From assembly GCA_024640485.1 (NCBI GenBank), contig JAHEEY010000084.1, forward strand, positions 1 to 12,874: a stretch of 12,874 nucleotides of DNA, written 5' to 3'. Both the position numbers and the translations under genes were made by a program. Positions 7,519 to 12,874 of this stretch are shown one piece after another. Each line of letters opens with the position of its first letter. The first letter of the stretch is position 1. This DNA comes from Chloroflexota bacterium (lineage in GTDB: Bacteria > Chloroflexota > Anaerolineae > Promineifilales > Promineifilaceae). The notes below the pieces were generated by a model. That model did no database searches, had not been told where the DNA came from, and was given only the letters and a program-made list of their open reading frames with translations.

Positions 7519-8151
7519 CTACTCCCTGAGCCGTTTCTCCAACGCTTTCAACGCTTCTTCCAGCTGGCCCTGGCGAAGGCTGGTGGTCACATCGCCGCGG
7601 GTCCGTTCCAGGACGGCTCGCACCGTGTCGGTCCGCCGGCGAAGGCCGCCGGTAATGCTGTCATTGAAGTCGAAGGTGACCAGCAGGCTGTATATCTCAT
7701 CCATCTGCCCCAGCAGCCGTTCGGCTTCATCGCTGTGGCCGTGGCGGATGATGTCCAGAATGCGGCGGCGCAGTTCGGTTGCCGCTTCCGCCAGCCCGTT
7801 GAGCCAGGTATTGTACTCCGCCCCTAATTCTTCCGGCCCTGGCAGCGGCAGGTCCCGGACCAAGGCGTAGGTCAGATTGGCTTCCACGAACTCCTTGATG
7901 GCATCCTGGGTATAGCCGGCATGATAGATGCTGGGATACTCTTTGGCGCTTGCCACCATTATCTCGGTAGACGCTTTGGCTTCCGCGATCAGCGCCTCGG
8001 CGCCATCCCATTCGCTCCGGTGCACCGCCCGGATCGCCCGGGCGCAGACACTGATCAATTTCCGCGACCGCTGGTATGCCTGGTCGCGCACGCCGCTGGC
8101 GGCTTCAAACTGTTCTTGGATCTTTTCTGGCAGGTCGCCTAGCTGTTCCAT
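7519..8151 (-). CDS. Translin/TRAX family protein (probable RNA-binding or RNase)
   Basis: This encodes 210 residues, all alpha-helical, matching the translin family along its length. Translin and TRAX bind RNA and single-stranded DNA as ring-shaped oligomers, and TRAX-type subunits are Mg-dependent endoribonucleases. Seen here: DQAYQRSRKLISVCARAIRA (23-42; the family's R..SR.....iRA.H), then KEFVEA (86-91), whose two glutamates E87 and E90 match the E..E pair of the TRAX catalytic centre. MDEIYSLLVTFDFND (150-164), GGLRRRTDTVR (168-178) and ERTRGDVTT (182-190) are the classic C-terminal signature. Keeping the E..E pair suggests nuclease activity, as in archaeal TRAX-like proteins; this is inference. 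The start is ATG at 8151 with AAGGAAG 8 bases upstream, lying inside the end of the DUF3467 gene. It is the second gene of the pair and lies back to back with the archease-RtcB operon. Confidence 0.88.
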   Translation of the reverse strand: MEQLGDLPEKIQEQFEAASGVRDQAYQRSRKLISVCARAIRAVHRSEWDGAEALIAEAKASTEIMVASAKEYPSIYHAGYTQDAIKEFVEANLTYALVRDLPLPGPEELGAEYNTWLNGLAEAATELRRRILDIIRHGHSDEAERLLGQMDEIYSLLVTFDFNDSITGGLRRRTDTVRAVLERTRGDVTTSLRQGQLEEALKALEKRLRE

Positions 8152-8154
8152 AAC

Positions 8155-8532
8155 TTAATCTTCCTTGTCGTCTGAGTCGTCGTCATTTTCTTGCTGGGGG
8201 AACCTGAAAAATTGGTCCGCCAGCGAAATCTGCTGCGGCAGTTTGATTGCCCCGAACTGCCGCTCATAATTGGCGATGTTTTGGCTCAGGGCGGCCTGCA
8301 GCATCTTGGCGTGCATCGGTGACATGATCACCCGCGCCTGAACCGTTCCCCTGGGCATGCGCGGCAGCACCTGGGCAAAATCGATCACCATCTCAGCCGG
8401 GGTATGGCTGATGAAAGCGATGTTGGCATACACCGCCTTCATATCTTTGGGGATATCGATTGTGATCCGCTTCGCTTTAGGCGGTGTTTCGGGCTTGTCA
8501 GCCGCTGGCGTAGGGTTTTCAGATTCGCTCAT
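8155..8532 (-). CDS. DUF3467 domain protein
   Basis: This encodes 125 residues from ATG 8532, fixed by a strong ribosome site TAAGGAG seven bases upstream; the frame is open further up, but those starts lack one. A proline-rich, disordered N-terminus (1-22) precedes the DUF3467 core (about 23-95): AVYANIAFISHTPAEMVIDF (33-52; family YAN...i..t..E...DF), ARVIMSPMHAKMLQAAL (66-82; family R..mSP.HAK.l..aL) and NIANYERQFG (85-94; family Ni..YE..fG). It ends with a highly acidic tail (ENDDDSDDKED). The family's function is unknown. There is no signal or membrane helix, so it is cytoplasmic. It ends 3 bases before the translin-family start, so the two are translated together. A functional partnership with the translin-like protein is plausible but unproven. 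Confidence 0.87.
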   Translation of the reverse strand: MSESENPTPAADKPETPPKAKRITIDIPKDMKAVYANIAFISHTPAEMVIDFAQVLPRMPRGTVQARVIMSPMHAKMLQAALSQNIANYERQFGAIKLPQQISLADQFFRFPQQENDDDSDDKED

Positions 8533-8875
8533 GGAATCGCTCCTTAGATAAAACTGATCAAGGGAATGCCGCCGCTCTTCTGTTGGCATGAATCGAACAG
8601 CGCAGGCACAAGGAATCAATTTCCCAGCCCAACCTAATCGGTATTCCATCGTATCGTTGGGCTCAATTCAGCTCAGCCTATCAGGGCTCGCGATCTGCGA
8701 ACGCCATCTGCCAGGCCGTATCAGCAAGCCCCATCCGGAGAAAGAGCCTACCTTTGGTCAAAGATACTATAGTTTAACCCTATTGCAAAATGGGAGGGCG
8801 TTGGATTGAGAAGGGGATTTGGGCATGTTACAATGAACATATATCGACGGCGTTTAGCGCCGTGGGACTGGGTAG
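8533..8875. other. Divergent intergenic region between DUF3467-translin and archease-rtcB
   Basis: These 343 bases hold no convincing gene. Seen here: the archease promoter near the right end (8806-8834, listed separately); an 8-bp perfect inverted repeat AGCCCAAC (8626-8633) / GTTGGGCT (8656-8663) with a 22-base loop, which would lie in the leader of the DUF3467 mRNA; and the palindrome ACTATAGT (8766-8773). A weak minus-strand promoter is possible, with -35 TTGCAA at 8783-8788, 16-base spacer and -10 TATCTT (complement of 8761-8766). If real, the minus-strand leader would be about 220 bases, long enough for regulation. Confidence 0.5.
8806..8834 (+). promoter_or_regulatory. Sigma-70 type promoter of archease-rtcB operon
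   Basis: The -35 box TTGAGA (8806-8811) and -10 box TACAAT (8829-8834) are separated by exactly 17 bases, each matching five of six consensus positions. The start of transcription would be near 8841, giving a leader of about 35 bases. That leader contains a 6-bp hairpin (ACGGCG 8847-8852 with CGCCGT 8858-8863) just before the start codon of the archease gene. Confidence 0.75.
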
Positions 8876-9283
8876 ATGAAGAAATATGAAACCGTTGATC
8901 ATACAGCCGATTGGGCTCTGCGTGTTTACGGCACTGATCTAGGGGATCTGCTGACCAATGCGGCCCTGGGCATGAGCAGCCTGATGGTCGAGCATTTGGA
9001 TGACATTCCGAGTCAACTGACTCGTCACTGCGAAATCGAAGGGCACGATGCCGAAAGCCTGTTGGTTGCCTGGCTCTCTGAGCTGGCCTATTTCGCGGAA
9101 ATGGAACAGCTGGTTTATTCAAGGTTCGCCCTCTCCCAGGTCAGCAGCCAGCATCTTTCCGCCCAGCTCAGCGGCGGGCGGGTGACTGAACTGCAGAAGC
9201 ATATCAAAGCGGTAACCTACCATGATCTGGAGATAGCCGAGACGGCAGAAGGTCTGCAGGCTACTGTAGTTTTCGACGTTTAG
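8876..9283 (+). CDS. Archease, activator of RtcB RNA ligase
   Basis: This 135-residue protein belongs to the archease family, a small metal-binding protein that speeds RtcB guanylylation and allows multiple turnover. The N-terminal motif VDHTADWALRVYG (7-19) carries the family's D8 and D12 (consensus DHTADi...v.G). ESLLVAWLSELAYFAEME (about 60-77) is the usual central helix (LL..wL.ell...e), and KAVTYHDLEI (about 113-122) matches the conserved KA.TYH.l. The protein ends in FDV, with D134 where the family has its C-terminal metal-binding Asp. Length is normal. The start is ATG at 8876 with only a weak GGGTAG upstream, and a small hairpin lies in the leader. It is the first gene of a two-gene operon with rtcB 56 bases downstream, and its promoter is at 8806-8834. 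Confidence 0.94.
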   Translation: MKKYETVDHTADWALRVYGTDLGDLLTNAALGMSSLMVEHLDDIPSQLTRHCEIEGHDAESLLVAWLSELAYFAEMEQLVYSRFALSQVSSQHLSAQLSGGRVTELQKHIKAVTYHDLEIAETAEGLQATVVFDV

Positions 9284-9316
9284 GGGCGGTGTGCCGTCGT
9301 GAGGCTCGCCGCCCTA
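9281..9316 (+). promoter_or_regulatory. Hairpin between archease stop codon and rtcB ribosome site
   Basis: The archease stop codon opens a stem-loop: TAGGGGCGG (9281-9289) pairs with CCGCCCTA (9309-9316) with one bulged G. It continues inward through a G.U pair and GCC/GGC to a 7-base loop. No T-run follows, so it is unlikely to be a full terminator. It ends 11 bases before the GAGAGG of rtcB and may tune translation or mRNA stability of the second gene. Confidence 0.5.
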
Positions 9317-9339
9317 CCTATTAAAAGAGAGGCATGATT

Positions 9340-10788
9340 ATGCACAAGAATGATTTTCGGGAAATCACCCCCAACTGCTACGAGATCCCAAAATCCTTTC
9401 GGCCCGACATGCGGGTGCCCGCTCGATTTTATGCCGACCGCAAACTGCTGGAAGGTGCCCTGGGCGACAAGAGCCTGGAGCAGCTGGTCAACACCGCCAC
9501 CCTGCCGGGTGTGGTCAAATACGCGCTGGCGATGCCCGACATCCATCAAGGGTACGGCTTTCCCATCGGCGGCGTGATCGCCACCGAACTGCCCGACGGG
9601 GTCATTTCACCCGGTGGGGTGGGGTACGACATCAACTGCGGCGTGCGGCTGCTGGCCACCCATCTTGATCGGGACGAAGTGGAACCGTATCTGAGCGAAC
9701 TGGCTTCGGCGCTGCAGGCCAACTGTCCCAGCGGTGTGGGGCAGGGCGGCTCCGTCCCCCTCAAGCGGCAGGAGTTGGAGCGGCTGGTCGAACAAGGGTC
9801 CAAATGGGCCCTCAAAAACGGATACGCCACCCCGATGGATCTGGAGCGGACCGAGGAAAACGGCTGCCTGGAAGGCGCCGACGCCAGCAAGGTCAGTGAT
9901 CGGGCCTTCAAGCGGGGCTTGAGCCAGATAGGCACCCTGGGTGCCGGCAACCACTTCATCGAGGTTGACGTGGTGGATCAGCTTTTCGACGAAACCGCCG
10001 CCAACCGGATGGGGCTGTTTCCCGGGCAGATAGTGGTGCAAATACACTGCGGATCTCGCGGCTTCGGCCATCAAATCTGCACCGATTACGTCCGCGATTT
10101 CCAGCAGGCGGTACACAAATACGGCATCCATCTGCCCGACCGGGAGCTGGTCTGCGCCCCTTTGAGCAGTCCTGAGGGGCAGGATTATCTGGCGGCGATG
10201 AAAGCGGCGGCCAACTACGCCTTTGTCAACCGGCAGGTGTTGACTTTCCATATCCGCCGCGCCTTTGAAATGGTTCTGGCTGGCAAAGTCTCCAGCCACC
10301 ACCTATACCAGATATACGACATCGCCCACAACATGGCCAAGATCGAGAAGCATCAGGTCGACGGCAGGGAATTGGAACTGTGCGTCCACCGCAAAGGGGC
10401 GACCCGCGCCTTTGGCCCAGGTTCTGAGGTGCTGCCCGGCGCCTTTCGCGATATTGGCCAGCCGGTGCTGGTGCCCGGCTCCATGGGCACCGCCAGCTGG
10501 GTGCTGGTGGGCACCGAAGGCTCCATGGCCCAAAGCTTCGGGTCCACTTGTCACGGCGCAGGCAGGACCATGAGCCGGCGCGCGGCCAAGAAGGCGGTGC
10601 GCGGCTCCGATCTGATTCGCAAACTTGAAGCGAGCGGGATTCACGTCCGGGCCGGCAGCATGCCCGGCCTGGCCGAAGAAGCGCCTTCTGCTTACAAGGA
10701 TGTAGATCGGGTCATCAAAGTGGTCCATGGCGCCGGCATCGCCCGCAAAGTGGCCCGTATTGTGCCCGTAGCCGTGGTCAAAGGTTAG
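9340..10788 (+). CDS. rtcB: RtcB, tRNA/RNA-splicing ligase (GTP-dependent)
   Basis: RtcB seals 2',3'-cyclic-phosphate or 3'-phosphate RNA ends to 5'-OH ends using GTP and Mn2+, through a histidine-GMP intermediate. The full 482-residue enzyme is here, close to the 481 of the Pyrococcus protein. Metal and catalytic residues are intact: D67 in MPDIHQG, D97 and C100 in GGVGYDINCGVR, H205 in GAGNHF, H236 in HCGSRGFGH, H330 in IAHNM, and the guanylylated H405 in STCHGAGR. The nucleotide-binding stretches HRKGATRAFGPG and PGSMGTASW are also present. ATG 9340 is chosen because AGAGG lies seven bases before it; for the in-frame ATG at 9334 the spacing would be one base. It follows archease in one operon. 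No RtcR regulator or RtcA cyclase is in the window. Candidate roles are tRNA repair or splicing. Confidence 0.98.
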   Translation: MHKNDFREITPNCYEIPKSFRPDMRVPARFYADRKLLEGALGDKSLEQLVNTATLPGVVKYALAMPDIHQGYGFPIGGVIATELPDGVISPGGVGYDINCGVRLLATHLDRDEVEPYLSELASALQANCPSGVGQGGSVPLKRQELERLVEQGSKWALKNGYATPMDLERTEENGCLEGADASKVSDRAFKRGLSQIGTLGAGNHFIEVDVVDQLFDETAANRMGLFPGQIVVQIHCGSRGFGHQICTDYVRDFQQAVHKYGIHLPDRELVCAPLSSPEGQDYLAAMKAAANYAFVNRQVLTFHIRRAFEMVLAGKVSSHHLYQIYDIAHNMAKIEKHQVDGRELELCVHRKGATRAFGPGSEVLPGAFRDIGQPVLVPGSMGTASWVLVGTEGSMAQSFGSTCHGAGRTMSRRAAKKAVRGSDLIRKLEASGIHVRAGSMPGLAEEAPSAYKDVDRVIKVVHGAGIARKVARIVPVAVVKG

Positions 10789-10838
10789 ACAATCACATCT
10801 GAGTTTTCTTGGCTGGCATGATGCCCGGGGAGGGGAAG

Positions 10839-11477
10839 ATGCAGAGTCGAGGCAAGCTGATTTGGGGAATCGTTGGCCTGCTGCTGGGCGGGGCGGCTGC
10901 CGTGGCAGGAATGACCCTGTTCAACCGCACGCAGCCGGCGCCCATCTTGATCTCGCCGCCGGAGCCAACCACGCTGCCGCCGCCCACCGGCACCCCCGAG
11001 CCGATTCACGTGTTCATCCACGGGGCGGTGAAGTCGCCCGATGTCTACCTCATTCCCGCTGGCAGCATTGTGGAGCAAGCGATAGAATCAGCTGGTGGCT
11101 TCACTGCCGAGGCTGATATCGACGCCCTCAACCAGGCGCTGCCCTTGGGTGATGGGGCGGAAATATATGTACCCACCTTGGCGGAGACAGCCGCTGGAGA
11201 CAGCCGCGGCCCAGCCTATCAAGGCGTGACCCAGCAGTCGCAAAGCGCCGCGCCAGGATCAAGCGGATCCGGGTCAACCCTGATCAATATCAACACTGCC
11301 GGCCTGGAGCAGCTGGATACCCTGCCTGGCATCGGGCCAGCCACTGCCCAGAAAATAGTGACCCACCGGGAAGAGCGCGGCCCGTTTCAGACCATTGAGG
11401 CGATCATGGATGTCTCCGGCATCGGCCCCGCCAAATTCAGCCAAATCGAATCGTTGATTACGGTTCAAGGAGAGTAG
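10839..11477 (+). CDS. ComEA-like DNA-binding protein (SLBB + helix-hairpin-helix)
   Basis: This encodes 212 residues from ATG 10839, chosen because GGGGAGGGG lies directly upstream; the frame is open to a TTG at 10809 without such a site. Order of parts: one N-terminal membrane helix (about 7-27), a proline-rich linker (about 31-54), an SLBB domain (about 56-112, with VFIHGAVKSPDVYLIP and ALNQALPLGDGAEIYVP), a Ser/Gly/Gln-rich spacer, and a ComEA-type double helix-hairpin-helix (about 148-210). The last contains ININTAGLEQLDTLPGIGP and later VSGIGPAKF. This is the normal layout of ComEA, the membrane-tethered double-stranded DNA receptor for natural transformation. The usual partner comEC is not next door; a glycosyltransferase follows. 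It could be the transformation receptor or a related DNA-binding surface protein. It lies 50 bases after rtcB and may be in the same transcript. Confidence 0.9.
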   Translation: MQSRGKLIWGIVGLLLGGAAAVAGMTLFNRTQPAPILISPPEPTTLPPPTGTPEPIHVFIHGAVKSPDVYLIPAGSIVEQAIESAGGFTAEADIDALNQALPLGDGAEIYVPTLAETAAGDSRGPAYQGVTQQSQSAAPGSSGSGSTLININTAGLEQLDTLPGIGPATAQKIVTHREERGPFQTIEAIMDVSGIGPAKFSQIESLITVQGE

Positions 11478-11481
11478 GCCG

Positions 11482-11532
11482 GCTGGCCGCCAGCGAAGAT
11501 CGACCGAGCGGCCGATCCGCTGCCTGGCCAGC
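11482..11532 (+). repeat. Long imperfect hairpin in the comEA-glycosyltransferase gap
   Basis: Three stacked perfect stems are visible: GCTGGCC (11482-11488) with GGCCAGC (11526-11532), CAGCG (11491-11495) with CGCTG (11518-11522), and GATCG (11498-11502) with CGATC (11513-11517). They are separated only by small internal loops, and CC/GG can extend the innermost stem. The total is about 17-19 bp in 51 bases. A competing local palindrome, GCTGGC-C-GCCAGC, occupies 11482-11494. No T-run follows, so this is not a standard terminator. It starts 5 bases after the comEA-like stop codon and ends 16 bases before the next start codon. Confidence 0.7.
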
Positions 11533-11548
11533 GTCAATTGCGCACATC

Positions 11549-12688
11549 ATGCCTCGCGAAAATATTGCTACCACCACCATTGCCCGGCTGGCCAGGATCC
11601 CTTTCTGGGCATCCTCCGCCCGCCGTCCCATACGGCCGCCCCAGAAGGCCCTGATTCTAAAAACTTGCTGCCTCAGCCAGGTGATGTTGGCCACCCCGAT
11701 GCTGGCTGCCCTGGCCAGACAATTTCCCCAGGCTCAATTCGATTGGGCGGTGAGCCAGTGGGCCAGGCCGGCGGTGGCAAGCAACCCCAGGATTTCAGAG
11801 CTGATCCATGCCGGTGATGCCAGCTTACGCCAGGCCAGCTGGGTTGAGATCCGGGAGCTGGTCAGCCTCATCCGCCATCAGGGATACGACACCTGCTTCA
11901 TCCCCAGCCGTTCCAGCCTGCTCTCATTTATCGCCTGGCAGGCAGGTATACCACAGCGGGTGGGCCTCAATCTCAACGGCCGCGGCTTCGCCCATACGGT
12001 TGCTGTCAGGCGTCCTGCTGGCATTGTGCATGAGTCCGCCCTTTACCTGGCCCTGGCAGAAGCGGTGGGCGTCAGTCCAGAGATCATCGATGAAGCCGGC
12101 ATGGAGTTCTACCCGCCGGACCGCGACCGGCTAAGCGTGACCGAACGGCTGGTCACTGAGCTGGATTGGCTGGGAGACAGGCCTCTGGTGCTGCTCCATC
12201 CTGGCGGCGGGATCAATCCGCTGCGCCAAGACCCTGGGAAACAGTGGCCTGTGGCCCGGTTCGTGCTGCTGGCCAATCATCTGGCTCGCAAACACAATGC
12301 CCAGATCATCCTGGTGGGGAATCAGTCAGACCTGCCCCGGGCCGCAGAGATCGCCGGCTTGACTTCAAGCCCACCGGCGAATTGGGCCGGCAAGATCAGC
12401 CTGGGAGGGCTAGGCGCTTTGAGCGAGCTGGCCGACCTCTATGTGGGCAGTGACTCCGGGCCAACCCATATCGCTGCCGCTGCTGGCTGTCCCACACTGG
12501 CTATCTTCGGCCCCAGCGACCCGGCCGTGTCCGGACCATTCGCTACCAAAGGGGCGGTTGCCGCGCTGCATACGTCTCAGCCGGCGGGCCCGTTGTTTGA
12601 TTGGCAGAGAGGCGCAACCGCTGCCGAAGCTGCCGAAGCGGCAGACCGGCTGTTAGGGGCCAAAGTCGATGCGGAATTACGGCCATAG
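11549..12688 (+). CDS. Family 9 glycosyltransferase (ADP-heptosyltransferase-like)
   Basis: This encodes 379 residues of the GT9 family (heptosyltransferase fold, two Rossmann-like domains), which usually adds sugars to surface glycans. The N-domain begins at KALILKTCCLSQVMLATP (33-50) after an unusual extension of about 32 mostly basic and hydrophobic residues. The C-domain has LLHPGGG (215-221), KQWP (231-234), IILVGNQSD (253-261) and the nucleotide-sugar site SDSGPTHIAAAAGCP (301-315) followed by IFGPSDP. The loop that normally reads GD (catalytic Asp in WaaC/WaaF-type enzymes) is S43-Q44. ATG 11549 has no ribosome site, but no other ATG, GTG or TTG is in frame between 11474 and the conserved core. 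The donor and acceptor are unknown; in a bacterium without lipopolysaccharide the target could be another surface glycan. Confidence 0.9.
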   Translation: MPRENIATTTIARLARIPFWASSARRPIRPPQKALILKTCCLSQVMLATPMLAALARQFPQAQFDWAVSQWARPAVASNPRISELIHAGDASLRQASWVEIRELVSLIRHQGYDTCFIPSRSSLLSFIAWQAGIPQRVGLNLNGRGFAHTVAVRRPAGIVHESALYLALAEAVGVSPEIIDEAGMEFYPPDRDRLSVTERLVTELDWLGDRPLVLLHPGGGINPLRQDPGKQWPVARFVLLANHLARKHNAQIILVGNQSDLPRAAEIAGLTSSPPANWAGKISLGGLGALSELADLYVGSDSGPTHIAAAAGCPTLAIFGPSDPAVSGPFATKGAVAALHTSQPAGPLFDWQRGATAAEAAEAADRLLGAKVDAELRP

Positions 12689-12713
12689 GAAATGAGATCG
12701 AGCTCATTTTCCT
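12687..12713 (+). terminator. Possible terminator after glycosyltransferase gene
   Basis: AGGAAATGAG (12687-12696) can pair with CTCATTTTCCT (12703-12713) around a 6-base loop, with one bulged T and an outer CGGC/GCCG pair set. It begins at the stop codon. The stem is AT-rich and lacks a T-run after it, so it is a weak candidate. Confidence 0.35.
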
Positions 12714-12759
12714 GCCGGCATAACTATATTTCTGTGCTGATGGATTTCGTAAATTGGGA

Positions 12760-12788
12760 TTGACAGTGTTTGCCGTTTCTGATAATAT
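12760..12788 (+). promoter_or_regulatory. Promoter of tRNA-Asp
   Basis: A perfect -35 box TTGACA (12760-12765) is followed by the -10 region GATAATAT: either GATAAT at 12781-12786 (15-base spacer) or TAATAT at 12783-12788 (17-base spacer). The tRNA begins 13 bases further on, consistent with a stable-RNA promoter. Confidence 0.8.
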
Positions 12789-12801
12789 TCCGCTTGTCCT
12801 T

Positions 12802-12874
12802 GGGGGCGTAGTGTAGTGGTTAACACGTCGGCCTGTCAAGCCGAAGATCGCGGGTTCGACCCCCGTCGCTCCCG
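12802..12874 (+). tRNA. tRNA-Asp (anticodon GTC)
   Basis: A full 73-base cloverleaf can be drawn. The acceptor stem is GGGGGCG with CGCTCCC (one G.U pair), the D-stem GTGT/ACAC, and the anticodon arm TCGGC-CTGTCAA-GCCGA with anticodon GTC. A 5-base variable loop, T-arm GCGGG/CCCGT and loop TTCGACC follow. The discriminator base is G, as required for aspartate charging. The window ends at that base, so whether CCA is encoded cannot be seen. Confidence 0.96.

Noticed and set aside
9607..10302. Minus-strand frame of 231 codons opposite rtcB
   Set aside because: It is entirely antisense to a complete RtcB with all catalytic residues; long antisense frames are expected in GC-rich coding DNA.
10839..11477. 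ComEA-like gene as part of a DNA-uptake cluster
   Set aside because: No comEC, pilin or other competence gene is present in the window; ComEA alone next to unrelated genes is common, so no cluster is claimed.
12802..12874. tRNA-Asp as an attachment site for an integrated element
   Set aside because: The window ends at the last tRNA base, no integrase gene or repeated tRNA 3' end is visible, so there is no evidence for integration.

Overview
The window looks like ordinary chromosome of a GC-rich, non-proteobacterial bacterium. Three things point towards Chloroflexota (Anaerolineae-type): a translin-family protein, which is rare in bacteria; an archease-RtcB pair; and an ABC export cluster with a very large exported partner protein. 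This is a judgement from gene content and protein style, not from a database search. I see no transposase, integrase, phage gene or CRISPR array, and gene density is high.

Left part (1-5328, minus strand). This is a probable five-gene operon read right to left: a small DUF503/YlxP-like protein, a large secreted or membrane-anchored protein of about 828 residues, an ABC ATPase, and two ABC-2 type permeases. The second permease runs off the left edge. The ATPase and first permease overlap by 4 bases, and the two permeases are 4 bases apart. Together they would form one export or membrane-remodelling machine whose substrate cannot be read from the sequence. Across an AT-rich divergent promoter region lies a membrane-anchored DUF4230 protein (5490-6212, plus). 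It converges on a flavin-reductase-like gene (6350-6841, minus), with a strong hairpin terminator between them.

Centre (7069-10788). A small four-helix membrane protein of unknown function converges on a minus-strand pair, DUF3467 protein then translin-family protein. Back to back with that pair, across about 340 bases, is the plus-strand archease-RtcB operon with a near-consensus promoter. RtcB is the GTP-dependent RNA ligase that joins 2',3'-cyclic-phosphate (or 3'-phosphate) ends to 5'-OH ends, and archease is its activator. Translin/TRAX proteins are RNA-binding proteins or RNases. This makes the centre a compact RNA-processing neighbourhood, and it is the most interesting part of the window.

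Right part (10839-12874, plus). A ComEA-like DNA-binding protein is followed by an unusually long, structured hairpin, then a family 9 glycosyltransferase whose usual N-terminal Asp motif is altered. The window ends with a complete tRNA-Asp(GTC) behind its own promoter.
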